64,000 nucleotides of DNA from Alkalibacillus haloalkaliphilus (GTDB taxonomy: Bacteria; Bacillota; Bacilli; Bacillales; Alkalibacillaceae). A program made the translations under genes and the position numbers. The notes beneath the pieces are model-generated. The model was not told where the DNA came from and searched no databases. It saw nothing but the letters and a program-made list of their open reading frames with translations. Shown in pieces: positions 6,446 through 14,848 of this stretch. The stretch is from assembly GCF_007991275.1 (NCBI RefSeq), contig NZ_BJYA01000018.1:1-64000 (forward strand), given 5' to 3'. The first letter of the stretch is position 1. Every line of letters begins with the position of its first letter.

Positions 6446-8053
6446 TTATACTGTTGGTGTTTTAATTTCTTTAACATCCTCTAAATACTCTTCATAACTT
6501 AACTCACGGTCGATGACACCTTCATCTGTAAGTTCAATAATACGATTTGCGATCGTTTGAATGAACTGGTGGTCGTGTGACGTAAAGATCATTGATCCTT
6601 TAAAGTTAATTAATCCTTCGTTTAATGACTGAATGGATTCTAAGTCTAAGTGGTTAGTTGGATCGTCTAACAATAGTACGTTCGCTTCGCTTAACATCAT
6701 ACGTGACAGCATACAACGTACTTTTTCACCACCTGATAAGACGCTTGCTTTCTTAAATACTTCATCGCCTGAAAATAGCATACGACCTAAGAAGCCACGT
6801 AAGAAAGTTTCGCTCTCATCTTCTGGTGAGTATTGACGTAACCAATCGATTAAGTTTTTGTCATTTCCTTCAAAGAACTCAGTGTTATCTTTCGGGAAGT
6901 ACGATTGAGATGTTGTAACACCCCACTTGAACGTTCCTTCATCTGGTTCCATTTCACCCATTAAAATTTGCATTAATGTCGTTTTGGCAACATCATCACC
7001 AAGTAAAACAACTTTATCATCTTTATTCATTCTAAATGTTACGTTGTTTAATACTTTTTTACCGTCGATTGTTTTTGATAAGCCTTCTACTTCTAACAAG
7101 TCATTACCAATTTCACGACCTGGTGAAAATGCAATATACGGATACTTTCTTGATGATGGTTTAATATCATCGATTGTAATTTTATCTAAAAGTTTTTTAC
7201 GAGAAGTCGCCTGACGTGATTTAGACGCATTGGCGCTGAACCTTGCGATAAATTCCTTAAGCTCATTAACTTTCTCTTCTTTTTTCTTATTTTGCTCATG
7301 TGCCATCTTTTGGGCTAATTGGCTTGATTCATACCAGAAATCATAGTTACCAACGTAAAGTGTAATCTTCTCAAAGTCTAAGTCAGCAATGTGTGTACAC
7401 ACATTGTTTAAGAAGTTACGGTCGTGTGATACAACGATGACTGTATTATCAAAATTAATTAGAAACTCTTCTAACCAACGAATCGCCTGAATGTCTAGAC
7501 CGTTTGTCGGCTCGTCTAATAGCAATACATCTGGATTACCAAATAACGCTTGAGCTAATAAAGTTTTTACCTTTTCTGACTCAGGTAAGTCTTTCATCTG
7601 TTTGTTGTGAAGCGAACCATCTACACCTAAACCTGTTAATAGTGAGGATGCATCGCCTTCTGCTTCCCAACCGTTTAACTCAGCAAATTCACCTTCAAGT
7701 TCTGCAGCACGCATGCCGTCTTCTTCAGTAAACTCACCTTTAGCATAAATAGCATCCTTCTCTTTCATCACTTCAAATAGACGCTCATGCCCCATCATAA
7801 CAACTTGTAGCACTTCTTCTTCTTCATAAGCGAAGTGATCCTGCTTTAACATAGCAATTCGCTCATCCTTACCTACTGAAATGTTACCTTCTTGAGGTTC
7901 GATTTCACCAGAAAGGATTTTTAAGAACGTTGACTTACCAGCACCATTTGCACCGATTAAGCCGTAACAATTACCTTTAGTAAATTTTATTGAAACATCT
8001 TCAAACAGCTTACGATCTGAAAAGCGTAAGCCGACACCTGTCGCTTGTAGCAT
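6446..8053 (-). CDS. ABC-F family ATPase (YkpA/YbiT type)
   Basis: This 535-residue protein has two fused ATP-binding domains and no membrane segments, as in ABC-F ribosome-associated ATPases. Domain 1 has Walker A GANGAGKST and Walker B LLLDEPTNGLD but a weak signature (LPESEKVK). Domain 2 has a strongly altered P-loop (GDDVAKTT), an intact signature LSGGEKVR, and Walker B LLLDDPTNHLD with Asp in place of the catalytic Glu. From memory, the YkpA/YbiT subgroup also has a degenerate second P-loop. The linker between domains is Lys-rich and coiled, as expected for the P-site tRNA interaction motif. The start follows CTGGAGGA. ABC-F proteins act in translation or ribosome protection; the specific role here is unknown. 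Confidence 0.9.
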   Translation of the reverse strand: MLQATGVGLRFSDRKLFEDVSIKFTKGNCYGLIGANGAGKSTFLKILSGEIEPQEGNISVGKDERIAMLKQDHFAYEEEEVLQVVMMGHERLFEVMKEKDAIYAKGEFTEEDGMRAAELEGEFAELNGWEAEGDASSLLTGLGVDGSLHNKQMKDLPESEKVKTLLAQALFGNPDVLLLDEPTNGLDIQAIRWLEEFLINFDNTVIVVSHDRNFLNNVCTHIADLDFEKITLYVGNYDFWYESSQLAQKMAHEQNKKKEEKVNELKEFIARFSANASKSRQATSRKKLLDKITIDDIKPSSRKYPYIAFSPGREIGNDLLEVEGLSKTIDGKKVLNNVTFRMNKDDKVVLLGDDVAKTTLMQILMGEMEPDEGTFKWGVTTSQSYFPKDNTEFFEGNDKNLIDWLRQYSPEDESETFLRGFLGRMLFSGDEVFKKASVLSGGEKVRCMLSRMMLSEANVLLLDDPTNHLDLESIQSLNEGLINFKGSMIFTSHDHQFIQTIANRIIELTDEGVIDRELSYEEYLEDVKEIKTPTV

Positions 8054-8236
8054 ATTAAAAATCCTCCAGAAAATTAAAGTTAACCTTTATTATTATAGCA
8101 TTTATATAGAGGTTTTGACGAATTTTAACCAAACTTACGGAAACTCCACTCCACAGTTACCATCATTTACTAATTCTTACACTATAGCCAAGCACTTATA
8201 CAACAAATGACAATATATTAAGTATAGGTGAATAAC

Positions 8237-9106
8237 ATGCGAGTATACTTAGCATTAATTAGTTTAAGTGTCATTTGGGGTTTAGCCTTTATTTTCATCA
8301 AAATGACCGTTGAAGATACTGGTGTTTGGGGGATGGTGTTTTTCAGGTGTTTTATAGGAGCATTTTTTCTCCTGCCAATATTTCTCGTTAAAATAAAACA
8401 AAGAACGACCGCAATTCCATACAAACATCTTATTATTCTCGGCATTATAAATGCAGGTATTCCATGGGGCTTTCTCGCCTGGAGTGAGACTGTAATTATG
8501 AGTAACACTACTTCTGTTATTAATGCGTTAACCCCTTTATTCACAGCTATAATTGGCTACATGTTTTTTAAAAAGCAACTAATAAAAAAACAGTGGATCG
8601 GTATTTTAATTGGATTTTTTGGCATTGTTGTATTAACAGAGTTTCAAATTCACCAACTTTTTGGAAGTAACTTTGTTGGAATTGGAACGATGGTTGTAGC
8701 GACAATCTTTTATGGGTTTGGTTCACAATATTTTAAGAAACATTTGCAACATGAAGATTTAATCATCACCATAACGATTTCTCTTTTTGTAGCGTCACTC
8801 GTAGGGTTGATGATCGCTGTGCCAGTTGAAGGTTTACCACAAATAGCAGCTTTTGATTTCCAAACATTGATTATTGTGTTAGCGCTTGGTGCTATCGGCT
8901 CTGGGGTAGCTCACTTTTTGTTATACTATATGATCATTAACGGAACACCCGAATTTGCTGCAACGGTCGCGTATATCATCCCAATTACGGCGATTATTGC
9001 GAGTTACTTCATTTTAAGCGAACCAATAACGGCTAATTTAATCGCAGGCATGTTGTTTATATTTATCGGAATTTATATTACAGGTCAATACCAAAAAAGA
9101 CATTAG
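8237..9106 (+). CDS. EamA/DMT-superfamily transporter
   Basis: This roughly 289-residue protein has ten hydrophobic segments arranged as two EamA repeats. The first begins with SLSVIWGLAFIFIK and the second with the segment around GTMVVATIFYGFG. EamA proteins export or exchange small metabolites; substrate cannot be predicted. The ATG at 8237 follows AGGTGA by five bases; a GTG at 8228 lies inside that site. It is a single-gene unit between the divergent ABC-F gene and an MFS gene and is closed by its own short terminator. Confidence 0.85.
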   Translation: MRVYLALISLSVIWGLAFIFIKMTVEDTGVWGMVFFRCFIGAFFLLPIFLVKIKQRTTAIPYKHLIILGIINAGIPWGFLAWSETVIMSNTTSVINALTPLFTAIIGYMFFKKQLIKKQWIGILIGFFGIVVLTEFQIHQLFGSNFVGIGTMVVATIFYGFGSQYFKKHLQHEDLIITITISLFVASLVGLMIAVPVEGLPQIAAFDFQTLIIVLALGAIGSGVAHFLLYYMIINGTPEFAATVAYIIPITAIIASYFILSEPITANLIAGMLFIFIGIYITGQYQKRH

Positions 9107-9132
9107 GTGCTTTCATGCGCCTATTATTTTTT
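9105..9132 (+). terminator. Short terminator after the EamA gene
   Basis: A six-pair stem (AGGTGC/GCGCCT, one G-U) with a six-base loop overlaps the stop codon and is followed by a T-rich run at 9123-9132. Confidence 0.65.
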
Positions 9133-9214
9133 GCCTTATTATCCCTCTTATAGAAACTGTTTATTTGCAAAGTCTAAGCAGTGAGTACAATGGATCTTCT
9201 ATGAGGTGGAAATA

Positions 9215-10435
9215 ATGGCAAGTAAAGTCACTAAAACAAATAATGTATCAATTTGGTGTATAATCACAATTGCATCGATCCCTCTTATTATGACATTGGG
9301 GAATTCGATGCTTATTCCAGTGTTGCCTGTTTTTGAAGAAGAGATTGGTATTTCGCCATTCCAATCGAGTTTAATTATAACGGTATACTCGGTTGCTGCT
9401 ATACTGATTATCCCCATTGCAGGCTATTTGTCCGATCGCTACGGAAGAAAAATGATTATGATCCCAGGGTTAATTTTCACTTTCATTGGAGGCTTAATTG
9501 CTGGAATTGCTTCACTAATTGTTGAAAACCCGTTTGCATGGATTCTAGTTGGACGTGCATTACAAGGAATTGGTGCCGCTGGTGCGCTCCCTATTATTTT
9601 ACCTTTAGTTGGCGACTTGTATAAAGACAATGATGAAAAAGCGAGCAGTTGTTTAGGGCTTGTCGAAACATCTAATACGTTTGGCAAAGTATTAAGTCCG
9701 ATAATCGGTGCACTTTTTGCTGCTATGTTATGGTATTTACCGTTCTTTTCCATTTCTGCCTTTAGTTTAATCTCTTTAATAGCTGTCATCTTCTTCATTA
9801 AAGTTCCAAAAGACAAAGAAGAACCGCTAAAGCTTAAAGAGTTTTTATCAGAAACGAAAAAGATCTTCCAAGTCGAAGGTAAATGGTTGTATACCGTCTT
9901 TCTACTCGGTGCTTACACGATGCTCTTACTGTTTGGCATTCTCTTTTATTTATCTGACATACTTGAAAAGCAATATGGAGTTGATGGTGTCCCTAAAGGT
10001 GTCGTCTTAGCCTACCCATTAGTCGTACTATGTCTAACCTCGTTTATTACTGGGCGTAAAATTAAAGGTGACTTAAAGACGATGAAAATTATCATTATGA
10101 GTGCTGTCGCAGTACTAGCTGTTAGCATTACAACAGTTGGATTTTCTTCTGATTCAATTGCTTTATTACTTATTTCAACGAGTTTAAACGGTTTAGCTAT
10201 TGGAGCTCTACTTCCAACATTAGATGCAATGATTACAGAAAGCATTAATAAAGAAACCCGAGGAACCATTACTTCTTTTTATAGTTCTGCTCGTTTCATC
10301 GGGGTAGCTGCTGGACCGCCAATCGTTTCATTAATGATGCCAATCGATATAAATGTTGGTTACATTATGGCTGGTGTACTTGGTGCACTATTATTTATCC
10401 TCTCGTGGAAATGGATTAACCCTAATCAAACATAA
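9215..10435 (+). CDS. MFS transporter
   Basis: This 406-residue protein has twelve predicted membrane segments. The major-facilitator motif A appears as GYLSDRYGRK after helix 2, and PVLPVF in helix 1 resembles drug-efflux members (DHA1/DHA2 type). The ATG at 9215 has GAGGTGG upstream; the in-frame GTG at 9206 is within that site. Efflux of a drug or metabolite is likely, but the substrate is unknown. It is followed by a strong terminator and stands as its own unit. Confidence 0.87.
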   Translation: MASKVTKTNNVSIWCIITIASIPLIMTLGNSMLIPVLPVFEEEIGISPFQSSLIITVYSVAAILIIPIAGYLSDRYGRKMIMIPGLIFTFIGGLIAGIASLIVENPFAWILVGRALQGIGAAGALPIILPLVGDLYKDNDEKASSCLGLVETSNTFGKVLSPIIGALFAAMLWYLPFFSISAFSLISLIAVIFFIKVPKDKEEPLKLKEFLSETKKIFQVEGKWLYTVFLLGAYTMLLLFGILFYLSDILEKQYGVDGVPKGVVLAYPLVVLCLTSFITGRKIKGDLKTMKIIIMSAVAVLAVSITTVGFSSDSIALLLISTSLNGLAIGALLPTLDAMITESINKETRGTITSFYSSARFIGVAAGPPIVSLMMPIDINVGYIMAGVLGALLFILSWKWINPNQT

Positions 10436-10436
10436 A

Positions 10437-10470
10437 AAATCTCCGGAATAATTTCCGGAGATTTTAATTT
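10437..10470 (+). terminator. Rho-independent terminator of the MFS gene
   Basis: An 11-bp perfect stem (AAATCTCCGGA / TCCGGAGATTT) with a short AT-rich loop is followed by TTTTAATTTTT. Confidence 0.92.
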
Positions 10471-10535
10471 TTAGGACTAGCTTCCTACCTCATACCATAT
10501 ATTAGATTGAATGATGTTATAGGGAGAGTTCTACT

Positions 10536-10805
10536 ATGAGTTGGGACAAACTACTGTTGGCGATTATTATGATCCGTGTCTTTTCCGGCACACTTGAAAT
10601 AACAGCTGCTTATTTAATGTACCGTTTCAATGACCTATATAAAGCCTTTGTCATTAATAGCTTGTTAGCCTTTGTTGGTCCTGGTGTTTTATTGTTAACG
10701 ACTTTTATTGGTTTATATGGGCTTGCAGGAAGAATTTCATTGCTTAAAGCCGTGTTACTCGTTGCGGGTATTTTGCTTATTATTATTAGCTTACGAATTA
10801 AATAA
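10536..10805 (+). CDS. yqhV: YqhV-like small membrane protein (DUF2619)
   Basis: This 89-residue protein has three hydrophobic segments and the family pattern MIRVFSGTLEITAAYLM...FN, then INSLLAFVGPGVLLLTT and GLAGRISLLK. It matches the B. subtilis YqhV/DUF2619 family in length and motif order. Its function is unknown; in B. subtilis yqhV lies near spoIIIA sporulation genes, but here it stands between transporter and DUF2512 genes. A GGGAGAG site precedes the ATG. Confidence 0.85.
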   Translation: MSWDKLLLAIIMIRVFSGTLEITAAYLMYRFNDLYKAFVINSLLAFVGPGVLLLTTFIGLYGLAGRISLLKAVLLVAGILLIIISLRIK

Positions 10806-10807
10806 TG

Positions 10808-11263
10808 CTATTTTGGTCGGTCTTGCTTTTCAACTGGGTCAAGCTCTTCAGACGCTTCCGTCCGTAAGTTGTTTATCGAAGAACGTACACTGCCCTTTTC
10901 TTCATATTCAGCTCTTTTAAGAGTCCTCTGCATATAGAAATGGTAATAAGCTTCAAACACACTCAAACCTACAGCAGAAAAGAAAGAAGCTGCAACAATG
11001 CTTACCACTGGTGCGAATAGATCAAGTAAGGCATAAACAACGACTAATGCTAATGCGAAATCTCCTAAAGTAGCTACTGTATGATTGTATCGCTGGTTTA
11101 ATCGACGGAAAATCAGCATATCCCCCGCATAAGCAAGTGCACCTAATATTAAAGTAAACATGATAATATTACCGATTCCAACTCCAAACCATAATCCTAA
11201 AATAACGAACAACCAAGCAAACGTAACAGCGAGCTTAATCGCGATTAATTTAACATGACTCAT
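10808..11263 (-). CDS. DUF2512 (YndM-like) membrane protein
   Basis: This roughly 151-residue protein has four hydrophobic segments and then a hydrophilic, charged tail of about 35 residues. The N-terminus SHVKLIAIKLAVTFAWLF and the spacing of helices match DUF2512/YndM. The ATG at 11263 follows AGGAGGTGAAAG; a more upstream in-frame codon lies before the site. It converges with yqhV, leaving only two bases between stops. Function is unknown; the family is confined largely to Bacillus relatives. Confidence 0.82.
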   Translation of the reverse strand: MSHVKLIAIKLAVTFAWLFVILGLWFGVGIGNIIMFTLILGALAYAGDMLIFRRLNQRYNHTVATLGDFALALVVVYALLDLFAPVVSIVAASFFSAVGLSVFEAYYHFYMQRTLKRAEYEEKGSVRSSINNLRTEASEELDPVEKQDRPK

Positions 11264-11341
11264 AACTTTCACCTCCTGAAAGTAGACCATCTCATATATA
11301 TTTTGGATTATAATAAAATCGTTATGCGTTCTTTAAAACAC

Positions 11342-11375
11342 AAAAAAACTTCCAGCTATTAATAGCTGGAAGTTT
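11342..11375 (-). terminator. Rho-independent terminator of the hydrolase gene
   Basis: An almost perfect 14-bp palindromic stem (AAACTTCCAGCTA / TAGCTGGAAGTTT) is followed on the minus strand by TTTT. It lies four bases after the hydrolase stop. Confidence 0.93.
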
Positions 11376-11378
11376 AAT

Positions 11379-12197
11379 TTACGCAATTGTTGATGCAACT
11401 TTATCATTTTGGCGTGTTTCTTCACATTCAACATGCTGCTTTATAAAGTTAATGCAAATCTTATTAAAAGCACTAGCTTGGTCAATATTACAAACGTGCC
11501 CACAATCCTCAATCACTTCTACCTTAGCATATGAGTCACGCTCTGCAGCATAGTGAGCGCCGTTTATAAAGACGTGGTCCTCATCTCCCATGAGAAAAAG
11601 CTTCGGTACTTTACTTTTCATTTCAGTAAATGTTTCATGAATGTTATTTGACGTAACAAGAAGTTCCGCCCACTTAATAAACTCCGACTGCCCTAACTTC
11701 GACGCTTCTCGCACGAACATATTTCGCGACTTCTTGTGGTTTTTCTTCGGCATTAAAATACCTGCGAATAGTTTATATAGAAACATGTACGGAACGATCG
11801 AGCGAACGAGATAAGCAATTTTGAACAAAAGATCAGTCCAAAACTTCCACTTAATTACTGCTCCACCCATCGTCATCGATGCGATTCTTTCCGGGGTACG
11901 ACGACAAATCTCTGTCATAACCATTGTTCCTAAAGAAATCCCGACTAAATGCGCTTTTCTTATATTTAAATGATCTAACACTTCCATCACTTTATTAGCG
12001 ATGTTTTTACAAGTGTATTTAACATCTAACGGCTCACTTTCACCGTGTCCTGGAAAGTTGATAAATAAACAGTTAAAGTACTTTTTAAACTGTTTTGCTT
12101 GTTTATAAAATAAAGTATGGTTTCCTCCAGCACCGTGCAAGAATACAACCCATTCCTTGCTCGTCTCATGCTGATACATCTTATAATCTAATAACAT
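11379..12197 (-). CDS. Alpha/beta hydrolase
   Basis: This 272-residue protein has the alpha/beta-hydrolase order: oxyanion HG at 21-22, the GHGES turn near 50-54, nucleophile elbow GISLG with Ser88, acid in LMGDEDHVF and His in DCGHVC near residue 240. The ATG at 12197 has GGTGGAG upstream; an in-frame ATG at 12215 precedes the site and is rejected. No signal peptide is seen, so it should be cytosolic. A lipase, esterase or C-C hydrolase activity is possible; substrate is unknown. Confidence 0.85.
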   Translation of the reverse strand: MLLDYKMYQHETSKEWVVFLHGAGGNHTLFYKQAKQFKKYFNCLFINFPGHGESEPLDVKYTCKNIANKVMEVLDHLNIRKAHLVGISLGTMVMTEICRRTPERIASMTMGGAVIKWKFWTDLLFKIAYLVRSIVPYMFLYKLFAGILMPKKNHKKSRNMFVREASKLGQSEFIKWAELLVTSNNIHETFTEMKSKVPKLFLMGDEDHVFINGAHYAAERDSYAKVEVIEDCGHVCNIDQASAFNKICINFIKQHVECEETRQNDKVASTIA

Positions 12198-12454
12198 GAA
12201 TCTCCACCCCAACAACCAAAGCTTAATGGAATTTAGACGACTCCCAGTGTGGCAAGCCTTTCCATTTCAATTCTTAATAAAAATATCCTTAAGAAAATGT
12301 AACACATTTGGCCTTGTCTGTCACCTTTTGGCGCGTGTCGATTGTGTGACATAGCTAGGATAAAGTTGTTTTCAAACTCATTTGACTATTTGTTAATTAT
12401 ACTTTACACTTTGTTAACAATACATAACATAAAATTGAGTTGAAGGTGACTGTA

Positions 12455-12670
12455 ATGTTGCACAATTGTGTAAAAGAACTACGAGCAAGATATAGCTTCT
12501 CACAAACTGAATTAGCAAATCGTGTTGGTGTAACACGGCAAACAATCGGGTTCATCGAAAAGGGTGACTTTTCACCTTCTATCACACTTTCACTTAAAAT
12601 TGCTCAAGAGCTAAATGTGAGTGTCGATGAATTATTCTGGCTAGAAGGAGAGGGTTATAATGAAGAATGA
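12455..12670 (+). CDS. Small XRE-family HTH regulator
   Basis: This 71-residue protein is one Cro/CI-type helix-turn-helix, with SQTELANRVGVTRQTIGFIEKGDFSPS as the helix pair and a C-terminal LNVSVDELFW extension. It matches the short YozG/HTH-type regulators paired with membrane proteins. The ATG at 12455 follows GAAGGTGA. It overlaps the next gene by 11 bases (translational coupling), so the two probably work as a pair, with the membrane protein perhaps affecting regulator activity. Target genes are unknown; self-regulation is likely for the family. Confidence 0.88.
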   Translation: MLHNCVKELRARYSFSQTELANRVGVTRQTIGFIEKGDFSPSITLSLKIAQELNVSVDELFWLEGEGYNEE

Positions 12671-13400
12671 TGATTTCAGAGTACAATTTCCGTTGTGGAA
12701 TATCGCCTTATTATTAATTTTAACAATATGGTCATACGGCGTGGTTTATGCGATCGACTTAGCAGTAAGTGATTTTGAGGGTGTGTTTTATACAACTGGA
12801 CAACAAGTTTACGTCAATTGGCACATGCCAAGTGTTTTGTCATTAATTATTGGGCAATTGGCACTGATTGCGTTCTTCATCATCTACTTCATCAAATTAA
12901 GACAATACAATAAAAATAATCCAGGAAATGAATTAAGACCTTTCACATTTCTTAAACCTCATGAACTCTTAGAAGACGATGAGTTGTTTCGTCAAATAAC
13001 TGAACGAACAACAAAAAAAATATACATCTTATATGCCCAGGCTATTCCTGTAGTCATTTTTCTCATCATGTTCCTACCGACACATCGATTCCTTTACATT
13101 GCATTACTAATCGGACTTTTAATCGCTCATAACGCTTTATATTTTTGGGAGATCCGCAAGTTTATGAACGGCAAAACTCAACTAAGTCACACTAGCATAA
13201 ACGCTAAAAAACGTTTATCAAAATTCACACTTGTTACGATAGCAATCATCACCTTTTTTGCATTGGCTTTCCCTACTTATCAAGTTGTTCAAATTCAAAC
13301 GAACCAAGAACGAATGTTTGAGCAATTTGAACGTTGTTTAGAAGATGGACATGAAGCTATTTTAACTGAGGATAGCACTGTAAACTGTTCGAAAGATTAA
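12660..13400 (+). CDS. Membrane protein coupled to XRE regulator
   Basis: This 246-residue protein has five hydrophobic segments (residues about 12-32, 57-77, two around 115-160, and about 183-203). A hydrophilic C-terminal segment contains two Cys residues and is likely outside the membrane. I do not recognise a named family. It starts inside the end of the HTH gene, with GGAGAGGG as the binding site, and its last four bases overlap the convergent GrpB gene. Such HTH/membrane pairs are common in Firmicutes; function is not known. Confidence 0.72.
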   Translation: MKNDDFRVQFPLWNIALLLILTIWSYGVVYAIDLAVSDFEGVFYTTGQQVYVNWHMPSVLSLIIGQLALIAFFIIYFIKLRQYNKNNPGNELRPFTFLKPHELLEDDELFRQITERTTKKIYILYAQAIPVVIFLIMFLPTHRFLYIALLIGLLIAHNALYFWEIRKFMNGKTQLSHTSINAKKRLSKFTLVTIAIITFFALAFPTYQVVQIQTNQERMFEQFERCLEDGHEAILTEDSTVNCSKD

Positions 13401-13912
13401 CGAAATTCAACCCACTCTAATGCTAAACGCTCTATTTCTTGTACCATTTGCTCCTTGCCTTGAACATATGCTTGAGAATCGTACGGATCAAGACGTGACA
13501 ACCGCTCTTTCAAATCCCCATATTGCCCACTCATTTGTGGATGGTGAATTAAATAATCACGAAAAGCAAGGTGTCTTTTAATGTGGGAACTACCTGTTTG
13601 GAAAATATGAAGATGATGTGAGCGGTTGTCACCACCTTTTATAAAAAAACGTCTACCTTCTATTCCATTTTCACCTTTTGGGATAAAGCCTATATTTATA
13701 AGCTGTTCATTGTATTGATCAACCGCTTCAACAGCTTTAACGACCGTTAATATATCAAAAATTGGCTTAGCTTTTAAGCCTGGAACAGAAGTGCTGCCAA
13801 TATGGTAGATGTCTATGTACTCATCACTTAAAAGCGACTTTAACTTTGTAGCCTCTACTTCATACATTTCAGGCCTACTGTTTTGGTATGGAACGACTCC
13901 AATTTTTCTCAT
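13397..13912 (-). CDS. GrpB family protein (UPF0157, nucleotidyltransferase fold)
   Basis: This 171-residue protein has UPF0157/GrpB features: YHIGSTSVPGLKAKPIFDILTVV as the nucleotidyltransferase-like core, then a RSHHLHIF strand, RDYL and a C-terminal YVQGKEQMV helix. Members have a fold related to nucleotidyltransferases; some are associated with CoaE. Activity of stand-alone members is unclear. GAGGTG precedes the ATG. It is convergent with the membrane-protein gene and heads away from a small membrane-protein gene. Confidence 0.88.
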   Translation of the reverse strand: MRKIGVVPYQNSRPEMYEVEATKLKSLLSDEYIDIYHIGSTSVPGLKAKPIFDILTVVKAVEAVDQYNEQLINIGFIPKGENGIEGRRFFIKGGDNRSHHLHIFQTGSSHIKRHLAFRDYLIHHPQMSGQYGDLKERLSRLDPYDSQAYVQGKEQMVQEIERLALEWVEFR

Positions 13913-13934
13913 CTGTACACCTCATATAAATATT

Positions 13935-14192
13935 CTAAAAAGCAGTCAAGATTCCAATAATGATACCAATTGCCATTAAAATTAATACAGCCTTGCCGAA
14001 GTTGTTTATATTAGGATTGAAAGTACCAAACGCCATCACTAAAAGCGCAATTAAATTAATAAATGGAATAGCAGTTAAAATTAATATAAAGATCCATGTC
14101 ATAATTGATACTTCATCATGATGGTTAGTTATTGCATGCTCTTGATGTTGTGATTGTTCTTGTTTATGTTGTTCCATGTAATTGTAGTCCAC
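13935..14192 (-). CDS. Small membrane protein with His/Gln-rich N-terminus
   Basis: This 85-residue protein has a hydrophilic N-terminal 28 residues rich in Gln and His (EQHKQEQSQHQEH), then two hydrophobic segments around residues 31-53 and 65-83. The GTG at 14192 follows AGAGGGG by five bases. I do not recognise a family. It lies between Nudix and GrpB genes on the same strand and could be co-transcribed with them. Confidence 0.7.
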   Translation of the reverse strand: MDYNYMEQHKQEQSQHQEHAITNHHDEVSIMTWIFILILTAIPFINLIALLVMAFGTFNPNINNFGKAVLILMAIGIIIGILTAF

Positions 14193-14219
14193 ATTACCCC
14201 TCTTCCCTTCTCTAAATCT

Positions 14220-14837
14220 CTAATCAAAATAAGCTAATTCGTCTGGGTGGTCTAAATGTCTAAAAGCTAATTTGATTTGTTCCTCTGTATTTCTTGCAAC
14301 CGAAAGTTCTGGCAATTCATCTTCAGCGAAGAAATCAACTGCACTAGTTTCAATTCCTTCCTGAGCTTGTCCACCAATAATTTCACATTGAATAAACATC
14401 TTATAAACATGATACGGAGATGGTGGATGTTGGTGGTTTTTCTTATCAAATATACTAATTAACTTAGTTGCTTTAACGTCATAACCTGATTCTTCTTCAA
14501 CCTCTTTTACAGCAACTTCACTTGGTGATAAACCGATATCACCCCATCCACCTGGTAAGGCCCATTTGCCGTCTCCATTTTCCTTGACCATTAAAAGTTT
14601 ATTGTTTTTAAAAACAACTGCTCTCACATCTACTTTCGGTGTGGCATATCCAGTTTCATTTGCGAATAAATCTTTGATTACGGTTTGGTCAATTTCTGTT
14701 TGCTGCGATATAATCTCGACACTAATATTTCTAATCATCTCAAATCTTTCTATGTCATACACATCTTTAGAATATGTTAATCCTGCTTGTGCAATTGATT
14801 GAAGTTGCTTTGCCCAATCAAGCCATTTGACGTCCAT
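14220..14837 (-). CDS. Nudix hydrolase with Nudix_N domain
   Basis: The first ~60 residues (WAKQLQSIAQAGLTYSKDVYDIERFE) match the Nudix_N region found in a Bacillus group of Nudix enzymes. The Nudix box is in the middle as GWGDIGLSPSEVAVKEVEEE followed by SGYDV, with the metal-binding E-x-E-E core intact and Lys at the usual Arg position. The YjhB/ADP-sugar-like group has the same GLSP variation. Such enzymes hydrolyse nucleoside-diphosphate-linked compounds using Mg; substrate is unknown. AGGAG precedes the ATG. It follows the phosphotransferase gene by 11 bases, suggesting one transcript. Confidence 0.9.
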   Translation of the reverse strand: MDVKWLDWAKQLQSIAQAGLTYSKDVYDIERFEMIRNISVEIISQQTEIDQTVIKDLFANETGYATPKVDVRAVVFKNNKLLMVKENGDGKWALPGGWGDIGLSPSEVAVKEVEEESGYDVKATKLISIFDKKNHQHPPSPYHVYKMFIQCEIIGGQAQEGIETSAVDFFAEDELPELSVARNTEEQIKLAFRHLDHPDELAYFD

Positions 14838-14848
14838 TTAATCATCTC

